From positions 3,658,001-3,722,000 of the forward strand of contig NZ_LT629788.1 in the NCBI RefSeq assembly GCF_900105805.1: a stretch of 64,000 bases of DNA. Reading direction: 5' to 3'. This DNA comes from Pseudomonas moraviensis (GTDB taxonomy: Bacteria > Pseudomonadota > Gammaproteobacteria > Pseudomonadales > Pseudomonadaceae). Below the pieces are notes generated by a model. It did no database searches. It had not been told where the DNA came from and saw only the letters and a program-made list of their open reading frames with translations. Positions 1 to 6,902 of the stretch are shown here, in pieces; positions within the stretch are counted from its first letter, which is position 1, and every line of letters begins with the position of its first letter. The translations under genes were made by a program, and so were the position numbers.

Positions 1-2
1 CG

Positions 3-50
3 ACGTATCTGGGCAAGGTTGAGCAGAACCGCAAGATCGAGGCGGCTTGA
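3..50 (+). CDS. C-terminal end of an unidentified protein
   Basis: Only the last 15 codons of a gene lie in the window; the frame reads TYLGKVEQNRKIEAA and ends in TGA. It is immediately followed by a strong rho-independent terminator, which supports it being a real 3' end. Too short to assign a family. Confidence 0.55.
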   Translation, partial: TYLGKVEQNRKIEAA

Positions 51-74
51 TCTTCGCCCCATCGCTTGAACGAA

Positions 75-106
75 AGCCCCTGAATTGTGAGATTCAGGGG
101 CTTTTT
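75..106 (+). terminator. Rho-independent terminator
   Basis: An 11-bp stem (agcccctgaat at 75-85 with attcaggggct at 92-102) closes a 6-nt loop and is followed by a T run (102-106). It lies 25 nt after the stop codon of the partial gene, so it ends that transcript. Confidence 0.9.
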
Positions 107-130
107 GTTGTCCCCGCAAGATCCAGCCCC

Positions 131-383
131 CCCCTCACCCCAGCCCTCTCCCCCCAAGGGGGGCGAGGGGGAAAGGGAGCAGATTTGGGGAAATCCTCCA
201 GTCCTGCGCGATGGGGAAAGGGAGCAGATGGGGGTAATCCTCAAGTCCTGCGCGAGGGGAGAAAGGGAGCAGATATTCATGCTTTTCATGACCTGAGTTC
301 GGCTCGACATTTCAGGTCGGCGAAGCTCGCAAGAACAACTCGGTCAGTCCCCTCTCCCTCCGGGAGAGGGTTAGGGTGAGGGG
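131..383. repeat. Intergenic repeat with CCCTCACCC ends (copy 1), with internal 45-bp tandem units
   Basis: The element starts ccctcaccccagccctctcc and ends with the near-complement gggagagggttagggtgagg. The same ends recur at 10477-10676, 59105-59280 and 61711-61964, with a truncated copy near 55127. Inside this copy a 45-bp unit beginning gaaagggagcagat is tandemly repeated (171-215, 216-260, partial from 261). It fills the space between a terminator and the 3' end of the LysR gene, stopping about 10 nt from the LysR stop codon. No coding sequence is credible here. Probably a non-autonomous mobile repeat; the mobilising enzyme is not identifiable from the window. Confidence 0.75.
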
Positions 384-392
384 CTTTTGATT

Positions 393-1295
393 TCAGCGCC
401 CCAGATGCGCTAATAGAAAATCGATAAACACCCGCGATTTCTGCGGCAGATGCGGCATATCAGGAAACACCAGGCTGATCGGCTGTGACGGCAGCGAGTA
501 TTCCGGCAACACGCGCACCAGATGCCCGCAGGCCATATCGTCTTCAACCATCCACGCCGGCAACACCGACACGCCCAGCGACGACAAGGTCATCGAACGA
601 ATCGCCGTCGAGGAATTTGACTGGAATTGACGCGTGCCATTGACCTCGACCCCCTCCCCCACACCATCGCGTAAAACCCACTGCGTCGGCGCCAGCAAAT
701 TGCTGTTGGCGATCCACGGTGCGGCATCGAGATCCTGAGGCGTTTTTACCGGATGGCGGGCCAGAAACCTTTCAGTCGCCACCAGCACAATTTCATACTC
801 CGCCAGTTTCCGGCTCTTGAAAGCCGAGTCCGCCAGGTTGCCCAAGCGAACCACCAGATCCAGCCGTTCGGCGAGCAGATCGTTGAGCGAAGAGTTGAAG
901 TCGTAGCACAGGCGGATGTCCGGATAGCGCTCGGCGAATAACGGAATCAGCGGCAGGATGAATCGCTCGCCGTATTCACTGGTGGAACTGATCCGCAACG
1001 TGCCCGAAACGCGGTTTGTGCCGTGCATCACCCTGTCGAAGGCAGTGTCGATATCGGCCACGATGGTTTTGAATTCGTTGTAAAAGCTTTGCCCGGCCTC
1101 GGTCAGAGACACAGCACGACTGTTGCGCATCAGCAGCGTTGTAGACAACGCCGCTTCCAGCGCCTTGATGTGCAGGCTGACCATGGCCCGGCTGAGGTTG
1201 AGATGGCTGGCAGCCTTGGTGAACGAACCCAGTTCGGCGATCGCCAGAAACGTCTGTACCCGGTTCAAGTGCGTATGCAGGGCGCCCTGCGTCAC
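393..1295 (-). CDS. LysR-family transcriptional regulator
   Basis: A 300-residue protein of standard LysR length. Residues about 8-66 form the winged helix-turn-helix (FLAIAELGSFTKAASHLNLS, with the usual ALSTTLLMRNSR hinge), followed by an effector-binding domain that begins VSGTLRISSTSEYGERFILP. The sequence resembles the CrgA/DmlR-like subgroup, with the typical IPLFAERYPDIRL segment. It is transcribed away from the MFS exporter gene, 91 bp separating the two starts. LysR proteins normally bind such a divergent spacer and control both genes, so regulation of the exporter is the likely job; the ligand is unknown. Confidence 0.9.
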   Translation of the reverse strand: MTQGALHTHLNRVQTFLAIAELGSFTKAASHLNLSRAMVSLHIKALEAALSTTLLMRNSRAVSLTEAGQSFYNEFKTIVADIDTAFDRVMHGTNRVSGTLRISSTSEYGERFILPLIPLFAERYPDIRLCYDFNSSLNDLLAERLDLVVRLGNLADSAFKSRKLAEYEIVLVATERFLARHPVKTPQDLDAAPWIANSNLLAPTQWVLRDGVGEGVEVNGTRQFQSNSSTAIRSMTLSSLGVSVLPAWMVEDDMACGHLVRVLPEYSLPSQPISLVFPDMPHLPQKSRVFIDFLLAHLGR

Positions 1296-1386
1296 GGTTC
1301 AATCCCTTCAAACATTGTGTTCAGCCCCAGTGCATCGACGGCCGGAGTCTATCGCCCCTATGCTTGACGACAAAGGGGAAAACACC

Positions 1387-2739
1387 ATGAGTTACCGCTA
1401 TAAAGTCGCGTCGGTTTTCCTGCTCGGCTTCTTTATCGACTGCATCAACATCTTCATGTCGGCGGTGGCGCTGCCCAGTCTGTCGGCAACACTGCACGTC
1501 AACAGCTCAGCGGTGGCGTGGGTTGGCAATGCTTACATTCTCGGCCTGACGCTGATCGTTCCGGTGAGCACCTGGCTGGCCGCACGCTGGGGCAGCCGCG
1601 AAATCCTGACGGCCTCGATGTTGCTGTTTGCAGCAGCGGTATGGCTGTGCGGCCAGGCCGACAGCTTCGAGGAACTGGTGATCTGGCGCTTCATCCAGGG
1701 CATCGGCGGCGGCCTGCTGATTCCGGTCGGGCAGGCGCTGGCGTTCAATCTTTTCCAGGGTGAGCAACGGGCGAGAATATCCACGCTGGTGATGGCCGTC
1801 GCACTGCTCGCACCAGCGATTTCGCCCACCGTGGGCGGCGTCATTGTCGACATCAGTTCCTGGCGCTGGGTGTTCTACAGCAACATTCCGTTTTCGCTGC
1901 TTGCCGCCGGGTTGTCCTGGTTGTGGATCAGGGAAAGCCGCCCCGCCAGACTTCAACGCCCGGATATCAAAGGCCTGTTGCTGGTCAGCGCGGCGCTCGC
2001 CAGTCTGCTGATGGGGATGTCGCTGTACGGCGGCGACTATCCTCTAATGGCAGCGCTGGGTTTTGTCATGGCGGGGCTGATATTCATCGCGCTGTATCTG
2101 CTGCACTACCGCCGCTGCAACAACCCGATCATCGACTTGAGCCTGCTCAAAAGCAAAAAACTCAGCACGTCGATTTTCATCTATTACGCGATTCCGGGCG
2201 TGTTCACCGGGGTCAACCTGATGAGCATTTTCTACCTGCAGAGCACCCTGCACTTCAGCGCCCGGCTGACGGGAATGTTCATGCTCCTCTACGCCATCGG
2301 TGCGTTCATTGCGATGACGATTGGCGGCCGGGTCTACAACCGGGTTGGCGCCAGGCGCCTGTTTACCCTCGGCATGCTGTTGCACAGTGGCGGCATTGCC
2401 ACGCTGGTGCTGGTCAGTGCGCCAGGTGATCTGTGGATCATCGTGATCGCTTACAGCCTGATGGGCATCGGTGGCGGCATCGGTGCCAATACCGCGCAGA
2501 CCACCTCCATGATGGACTTCGCCGACGGCGATATGCACAAGGCCAGTGTCATCTGGAACATCAATCGCCAGATGTCTTTCAGCCTCGGCGCCGCACTGTT
2601 TCTGATGATCTTCAACGTGCTGCTCCAGCGGCTCGACACCACGCCGGCCTATCACCTGACGTTCGCGATTGCAGCGCTGATCGGGCTTTTCCCGCTGCTG
2701 CAGATGCATCAACTCTCCCCTGCAAAGGAACGCCCATGA
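1387..2739 (+). CDS. MFS transporter of the DHA2 (EmrB/QacA) drug-exporter type
   Basis: A 450-residue inner-membrane protein made almost entirely of hydrophobic helices. The N-terminal half carries the MFS motif A region (LAARWGSREIL) and motif C-like IRFIQGIGGGLLIPV surroundings (WRFIQGIGGGLLIPVGQAL) typical of proton-coupled exporters. The ATG at 1387 is preferred over upstream in-frame codons because it opens the first membrane helix and lies just after a purine-rich stretch (acaaaggggaaaacacc). Its stop overlaps the start of the next gene (ATGA), so the two are translationally coupled. The adjacent divergent LysR gene is the probable regulator. The substrate cannot be read from sequence. 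Confidence 0.88.
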   Translation: MSYRYKVASVFLLGFFIDCINIFMSAVALPSLSATLHVNSSAVAWVGNAYILGLTLIVPVSTWLAARWGSREILTASMLLFAAAVWLCGQADSFEELVIWRFIQGIGGGLLIPVGQALAFNLFQGEQRARISTLVMAVALLAPAISPTVGGVIVDISSWRWVFYSNIPFSLLAAGLSWLWIRESRPARLQRPDIKGLLLVSAALASLLMGMSLYGGDYPLMAALGFVMAGLIFIALYLLHYRRCNNPIIDLSLLKSKKLSTSIFIYYAIPGVFTGVNLMSIFYLQSTLHFSARLTGMFMLLYAIGAFIAMTIGGRVYNRVGARRLFTLGMLLHSGGIATLVLVSAPGDLWIIVIAYSLMGIGGGIGANTAQTTSMMDFADGDMHKASVIWNINRQMSFSLGAALFLMIFNVLLQRLDTTPAYHLTFAIAALIGLFPLLQMHQLSPAKERP

Positions 2740-3146
2740 CAAACGATCCCATCGAACAGGCCGAACACAGTATTCACCACGTCCACGAGCTGATCCTTCG
2801 GGTGTTCACCGATGCCGACGGCATGGGCGCCGCGAGCATCGAGCCGTTGATGCAGGCATTTGCCGAAGATTTCAGCATGCTCGGTATCTCGGCGATTCCG
2901 TTGGACCGCTGCGAAGTGGAGCAACTGTTCAGGGGTGCCGTGGGCGCCAGAAAGGGACTCGATATCGAGATCAGTGATTTGCACACGGTATGGCAGCAGG
3001 ACGACAGGCTGGCCATGAGCTACGTAGAAACCCATCGCCTGGACGGCGCTGAACACTCGCGGGCGTCGGTGGCGATCCTGAGCGCGCAGCCAGCCGGGGT
3101 GAAGTGGCTGTATTTGCATGAAACGTCACTGAGCCGGGAAGCCTGA
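2736..3146 (+). CDS. Small SnoaL/NTF2-like (DUF4440-type) protein
   Basis: A 136-residue soluble protein whose pattern (helical N-terminus, then alternating strands ending in VKWLYLHETSLS) fits the NTF2-like cone fold found in SnoaL and DUF4440 proteins. The ATG overlaps the stop of the MFS gene by 4 nt and has an upstream AAAGGA ribosome-binding site inside the MFS coding sequence, so it belongs to the same operon. These folds act as small isomerases, hydrolases or ligand binders; no catalytic set is clear here. The assignment rests on overall pattern and length and is moderate. Confidence 0.65.
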   Translation: MTNDPIEQAEHSIHHVHELILRVFTDADGMGAASIEPLMQAFAEDFSMLGISAIPLDRCEVEQLFRGAVGARKGLDIEISDLHTVWQQDDRLAMSYVETHRLDGAEHSRASVAILSAQPAGVKWLYLHETSLSREA

Positions 3147-3164
3147 GACCGCGAGTTACAAACA

Positions 3165-3178
3165 TTCGGTTTTCCGAA
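3165..3178. promoter_or_regulatory. AauR operator, perfect inverted repeat
   Basis: TTCGG-tttt-CCGAA is a perfect match to the TTCGGNNNNCCGAA motif I recall for AauR of Pseudomonas putida. It lies about 110 bp upstream of the sigma-54 promoter, a usual distance for a bacterial enhancer-binding protein, and aauR itself is encoded in the same region. Confidence 0.8.
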
Positions 3179-3195
3179 CGCGACTCCTCAGTCGG

Positions 3196-3209
3196 TTCGG
3201 TTAACCGGA
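3196..3209. promoter_or_regulatory. Second, imperfect AauR operator
   Basis: TTCGG-ttaa-CCGGA matches the AauR motif with one mismatch. Its centre is 31 bp from that of the perfect site, about three helical turns, so two AauR dimers could sit on one face of the DNA. Confidence 0.6.
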
Positions 3210-3285
3210 TCAGCCTCCCATCAAATTGCCGCCACAAAAGTTTAATAACGTTATAAAACAAGGCATTAACCAATGGCGCCTGCTC

Positions 3286-3301
3286 TGGCACGAGTCATGC
3301 T
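3286..3301 (+). promoter_or_regulatory. Sigma-54 promoter of aatJQMP
   Basis: TGGCACGagtcATGCT matches the -24/-12 consensus (TGGCACG-N4-TTGCW) at all but one defined position, with the invariant GG (3287-3288) and GC (3299-3300) separated by exactly 10 nt. It lies 118 nt upstream of the aatJ start and downstream of the AauR operators. This predicts RpoN-dependent, AauR-activated transcription in response to acidic amino acids. Confidence 0.88.
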
Positions 3302-3418
3302 CTACACTCTCTCGACGAATGCCTGTTGTGCCAACACTTCAGGAGCCGTCAGGCATTCGAAGCACAAAAAGGGCCGACAAACTGGCTCCATAAAAAAAAC
3401 AAAGTCGAGGAAAATTTG

Positions 3419-4333
3419 ATGCGCATCGTTCCCCATATCCTGGGCGCAGCCATTGCTGCCGCTCTGATCAGCACGCCAGTTTTCGCCGCCGAGCTCACCG
3501 GCACCCTGAAGAAGATCAAAGAGTCCGGTGTCATCACCCTTGGCCACCGTGACGCCTCCATTCCGTTCTCCTACATCGCTGATGCGTCCGGCAAGCCGGT
3601 CGGCTACTCGCACGATATCCAGCTGGCCATCGTCGAAGCGATCAAGAAAGACCTCGACCTGCCGAACCTGCAAGTCAAATACAACCTCGTCACCTCGCAG
3701 ACCCGTATCCCGCTGGTGCAGAACGGCACCGTGGACGTCGAGTGCGGTTCGACCACCAACAACGTCGAGCGTCAGCAGCAGGTCGACTTCTCCGTCGGCA
3801 TCTTCGAAATCGGTACCCGTCTTCTGTCCAAGAAAGACTCCAAGTACAAGGATTTCGACGATCTGAAAGGCAAGAACGTCGTGACCACCGCCGGCACCAC
3901 CTCCGAGCGCATCCTCAAGGCGATGAACGCCGACAAGCAGATGGGCATGAACGTCATCTCCGCCAAAGACCACGGCGAGTCCTTCCAGATGCTGGAATCG
4001 GGCCGTGCCGTTGCGTTCATGATGGACGACGCCCTGCTCGCCGGCGAAGCGGCCAAGGCCAAGAAAGCCACCGATTGGGAAGTGACCGGCACGCCACAGT
4101 CGTACGAAATCTACGGCTGCATGGTGCGCAAGGGTGATGCGCCGTTCAAAAAGGCTGTGGATGACGCGATCGTCGCCACCTATAAATCGGGCGAGATCAA
4201 CAAGATCTACGACAAGTGGTTCATGGCGCCAATCCCGCCAAAAGGTCTGAACCTGAACTTCCCGATGAGCGACGAGCTCAAGGCGCTGATCGCCACTCCG
4301 ACCGACAAAGCGGCTGACGACAAAAAGTCCTGA
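3419..4333 (+). CDS. aatJ: Glutamate/aspartate ABC transporter periplasmic binding protein
   Basis: A 304-residue secreted solute-binding protein (SBP family 3, GltI type). Residues 1-23 form a signal peptide (hydrophobic core ending ALISTPVFA-A). The mature part shows the family-3 signature GYSHDIQLAIVEAI and the ligand-contact segment ECGSTTNNVERQQQVDFS. The ATG at 3419 is chosen because it opens the signal peptide and follows a GAGGAAAA ribosome-binding site. It captures glutamate and aspartate in the periplasm and delivers them to the AatQM-AatP importer encoded downstream. The promoter is sigma-54 dependent with AauR sites. The orthologue in E. coli is GltI. Confidence 0.94.
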   Translation: MRIVPHILGAAIAAALISTPVFAAELTGTLKKIKESGVITLGHRDASIPFSYIADASGKPVGYSHDIQLAIVEAIKKDLDLPNLQVKYNLVTSQTRIPLVQNGTVDVECGSTTNNVERQQQVDFSVGIFEIGTRLLSKKDSKYKDFDDLKGKNVVTTAGTTSERILKAMNADKQMGMNVISAKDHGESFQMLESGRAVAFMMDDALLAGEAAKAKKATDWEVTGTPQSYEIYGCMVRKGDAPFKKAVDDAIVATYKSGEINKIYDKWFMAPIPPKGLNLNFPMSDELKALIATPTDKAADDKKS

Positions 4334-4349
4334 TTTTCTGACTAACCTT

Positions 4350-4383
4350 ATCCCCTGAGGAGGCGCCTGCCTTTTCAGGGGAT
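4350..4383 (+). other. Intercistronic hairpin between aatJ and aatQ
   Basis: ATCCCCTGA (4350-4358) pairs perfectly with TCAGGGGAT (4375-4383), and the enclosed sequence holds the palindrome aggcgcct. There is no T run, so it is unlikely to be a full terminator. A stem here would protect the aatJ message and allow more binding protein than permease, as known for other binding-protein-dependent transport operons. Confidence 0.6.
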
Positions 4384-4533
4384 GGTCACTCCCTGCTGGC
4401 ATTTTTCTGGAAACACTCGAACCGGTGGCTGTCGAGCCGATCGCGTGTGCCCGGTCTTTGAAAAAAGACTGGGGAGGGAACGGAGTTCCCCAGGCGGGCA
4501 CTTGTACATCGATCGAATCGAGGGGAGACCCTA

Positions 4534-5280
4534 ATGAATTACAACTGGGACTGGGGCGTGTTCTTCAAGTCCACCGGCGTGGGCAGCGAGACCTATCTCG
4601 ACTGGTTCATCTCCGGTCTGGGCTGGACCATCGCCATCGCCGTCGTGGCGTGGATCATCGCCCTGCTGCTCGGCTCGCTGCTGGGCATCATGCGTACCGT
4701 GCCGAACCGCATCGTATCCGGCATTGCGACCTGCTACGTCGAGCTGTTCCGTAACGTGCCGCTGCTGGTGCAGCTGTTCATCTGGTACTTCCTGGTACCC
4801 GATCTGCTGCCGGCGGATCTGCAGGAGTGGTACAAGCAGGACCTCAACCCGACCACTTCGGCCTACCTGAGCGTGGTCGTCTGCCTGGGTCTGTTCACCG
4901 CCGCCCGTGTCTGCGAGCAAGTGCGCACCGGTATCCAGGCGTTGCCTCGTGGCCAGGAATCCGCCGCCCGCGCGATGGGTTTCAAACTGCCGCAGATCTA
5001 CTGGAACGTGCTGCTGCCCCAGGCCTACCGGATCATCATTCCGCCGCTCACCTCGGAATTCCTCAACGTGTTCAAGAACTCCTCCGTGGCGTCCCTGATC
5101 GGTTTGATGGAATTGCTGGCGCAGACCAAACAGACCGCCGAGTTCTCGGCCAACCTGTTCGAAGCGTTCACTTTGGCGACGCTGATCTATTTCACCCTCA
5201 ACATGAGCCTGATGCTGCTGATGCGCCTGGTCGAGAAGAAAGTCGCGGTGCCCGGCCTGATCTCCGTGGGGGGTAAATAA
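4534..5280 (+). CDS. aatQ: Glutamate/aspartate ABC transporter permease
   Basis: A 248-residue inner-membrane permease of the His/Glu/Gln/Arg family. Hydrophobic helices are spread through the chain, and the cytoplasmic EAA loop is clear (GIQALPRGQESAARAMGFK) at about residues 132-150; this loop docks on the AatP ATPase. The start at 4534 follows a GAGGGGAGA ribosome-binding site. It lies 200 bp after aatJ and overlaps aatM by one base (TAATG), so aatQ and aatM are coupled. Orthologue of E. coli GltJ. Confidence 0.93.
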   Translation: MNYNWDWGVFFKSTGVGSETYLDWFISGLGWTIAIAVVAWIIALLLGSLLGIMRTVPNRIVSGIATCYVELFRNVPLLVQLFIWYFLVPDLLPADLQEWYKQDLNPTTSAYLSVVVCLGLFTAARVCEQVRTGIQALPRGQESAARAMGFKLPQIYWNVLLPQAYRIIIPPLTSEFLNVFKNSSVASLIGLMELLAQTKQTAEFSANLFEAFTLATLIYFTLNMSLMLLMRLVEKKVAVPGLISVGGK

Positions 5281-5951
5281 TGGAATTCGATTTCAGTGGC
5301 ATCGTCCCGGCCATTCCCGGTTTGTGGAACGGTATGGTGATGACCCTCAAGCTGATGGCCATGGGCGTGATCGGCGGGATGATTCTCGGCACGATCCTCG
5401 CGCTGTGCCGTCTGTCGCACAACAAGTTGCTGTCGAGCATTGCTGGCGCCTACGTCAACTATTTCCGCTCGATTCCGCTGCTGCTGGTGATCACCTGGTT
5501 CTACCTGGCGGTGCCGTTCGTGCTGCGCTGGATCACTGGCGAAGACACGCCGATCGGTGCGTTCACCTCCTGCGTCGTGGCATTCATGATGTTCGAAGCG
5601 GCGTACTTCTGCGAAATCGTCCGTGCCGGTGTGCAGTCGATTTCCAAGGGCCAGATGGGTGCTGCACAAGCACTGGGCATGAACTACGGACAGATGATGC
5701 GCCTGATCATCCTGCCGCAGGCGTTCCGCAAGATGACCCCGCTGTTGCTGCAGCAGAGCATCATCCTGTTCCAGGACACCTCGCTGGTCTACACCGTGGG
5801 CCTGGTGGATTTCCTCAACGCCTCGCGGGCCAGCGGCGACATCATCGGCCGCTCCAATGAGTTCCTGATTTTCGCCGGTCTCGTGTACTTCATCATCAGC
5901 TTCGCCGCCTCGCGGTTGGTCAAGCGTCTGCAGAAAAGGTTCGCCGTATGA
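5280..5951 (+). CDS. aatM: Glutamate/aspartate ABC transporter permease
   Basis: A 223-residue second permease subunit, paralogous to AatQ and forming the heterodimeric channel with it. The EAA loop reads GVQSISKGQMGAAQALGMN (about residues 117-135). Its ATG shares bases with the aatQ stop, and its own stop overlaps the start of aatP (ATGA), showing a translationally coupled operon. Orthologue of E. coli GltK. Confidence 0.93.
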   Translation: MEFDFSGIVPAIPGLWNGMVMTLKLMAMGVIGGMILGTILALCRLSHNKLLSSIAGAYVNYFRSIPLLLVITWFYLAVPFVLRWITGEDTPIGAFTSCVVAFMMFEAAYFCEIVRAGVQSISKGQMGAAQALGMNYGQMMRLIILPQAFRKMTPLLLQQSIILFQDTSLVYTVGLVDFLNASRASGDIIGRSNEFLIFAGLVYFIISFAASRLVKRLQKRFAV

Positions 5952-6682
5952 TCTCTATCAAAAACATCAACAAGTGGTATGGGGACTTCCAGGTGCTGAC
6001 TGATTGCAGCACCGAGGTCAAGAAAGGCGAAGTGATCGTGGTCTGCGGCCCGTCGGGTTCCGGCAAATCGACGCTGATCAAGTGCGTCAACGCCCTGGAG
6101 CCGTTCCAGAAAGGTGACGTGGTGGTTGACGGCACGTCGATCGCCGACCCGAAGACCAACCTGCCGAAACTGCGTTCGCGGGTCGGCATGGTGTTCCAGC
6201 ATTTCGAACTGTTCCCGCATCTGACCATCACCGAAAACCTGACCATCGCGCAGATCAAGGTGCTTGGCCGCAGCAAGGAAGAGGCGACCAAAAAAGGCCT
6301 GCAACTGCTTGAGCGCGTCGGCCTGTCGGCGCACGCCCACAAGCATCCGGGGCAACTGTCCGGTGGTCAGCAACAGCGAGTGGCGATTGCCCGTGCGCTG
6401 GCGATGGACCCGATCGTCATGCTGTTCGACGAACCGACCTCGGCGCTCGACCCGGAAATGGTCAACGAAGTACTCGACGTGATGGTGCAACTGGCCCACG
6501 AAGGCATGACCATGATGTGCGTGACCCACGAAATGGGCTTCGCCCGTAAAGTCGCCGACCGGGTGATTTTCATGGATCAGGGCAAGATCATCGAAGACTG
6601 CCCGAAAGAGGAATTCTTCGGCGACATCAGCGCCCGCTCCGAACGCGCGCAGCACTTCCTCGAGAAAATCCTGCAGCACTAA
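5948..6682 (+). CDS. aatP: Glutamate/aspartate ABC transporter ATP-binding protein
   Basis: A 244-residue ABC ATPase of normal length for the GlnQ/GltL family. Walker A is CGPSGSGKST, the Q loop is in VGMVFQHFELFPH, the signature is LSGGQQQRVAIARAL, Walker B is VMLFDEPTSALD, and the H loop is CVTHEMGF. It powers import through AatQM. It is the last gene of the operon and is followed by an inverted pair of REP elements. Confidence 0.95.
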   Translation: MISIKNINKWYGDFQVLTDCSTEVKKGEVIVVCGPSGSGKSTLIKCVNALEPFQKGDVVVDGTSIADPKTNLPKLRSRVGMVFQHFELFPHLTITENLTIAQIKVLGRSKEEATKKGLQLLERVGLSAHAHKHPGQLSGGQQQRVAIARALAMDPIVMLFDEPTSALDPEMVNEVLDVMVQLAHEGMTMMCVTHEMGFARKVADRVIFMDQGKIIEDCPKEEFFGDISARSERAQHFLEKILQH

Positions 6683-6703
6683 CAGCACCACCGATCTGCC
6701 CTT

Positions 6704-6837
6704 TGTGGCGAGGGAGCTTGCTCCCGCTGGGTCGCGCTGCGGCCGCAAAACCTGCAAATTGCGTTGTTTCCGACACAACGCATTCGCAGTGTTTACGACT
6801 GCTTCGCAGCCGAGCGGGAGCAAGCTCCCTCGCCACA
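6704..6837. repeat. Inverted pair of REP elements (family B)
   Basis: The left arm begins tgtggcgagggagcttgctc and the right arm ends with its complement gagcaagctccctcgccaca. The same family B sequence surrounds the RAYT gene at 31144. The pair sits between aatP and aauS and could form a long hairpin in the aatP message. Confidence 0.85.
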
Positions 6838-6902
6838 GGTTCCAGGCTCGACCAAACCAGTGCGTCGTCCGCGGCAGCGCTGGTTGACCCAAGGCATCTG
6901 TG

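Noticed and set aside
47..379. Small open frames in the first intergenic region
   Set aside because: They lie in the terminator and repeat copy 1; the codons mirror the tandem repeat.
1123..1386. N-terminal extension of the MFS gene
   Set aside because: The extension would overlap the divergent LysR gene and precede the first membrane helix; the ATG at 1387 is adequate.
3302..4501. 399-codon open frame on the minus strand
   Set aside because: Antisense to aatJ and its promoter; no protein-like features.
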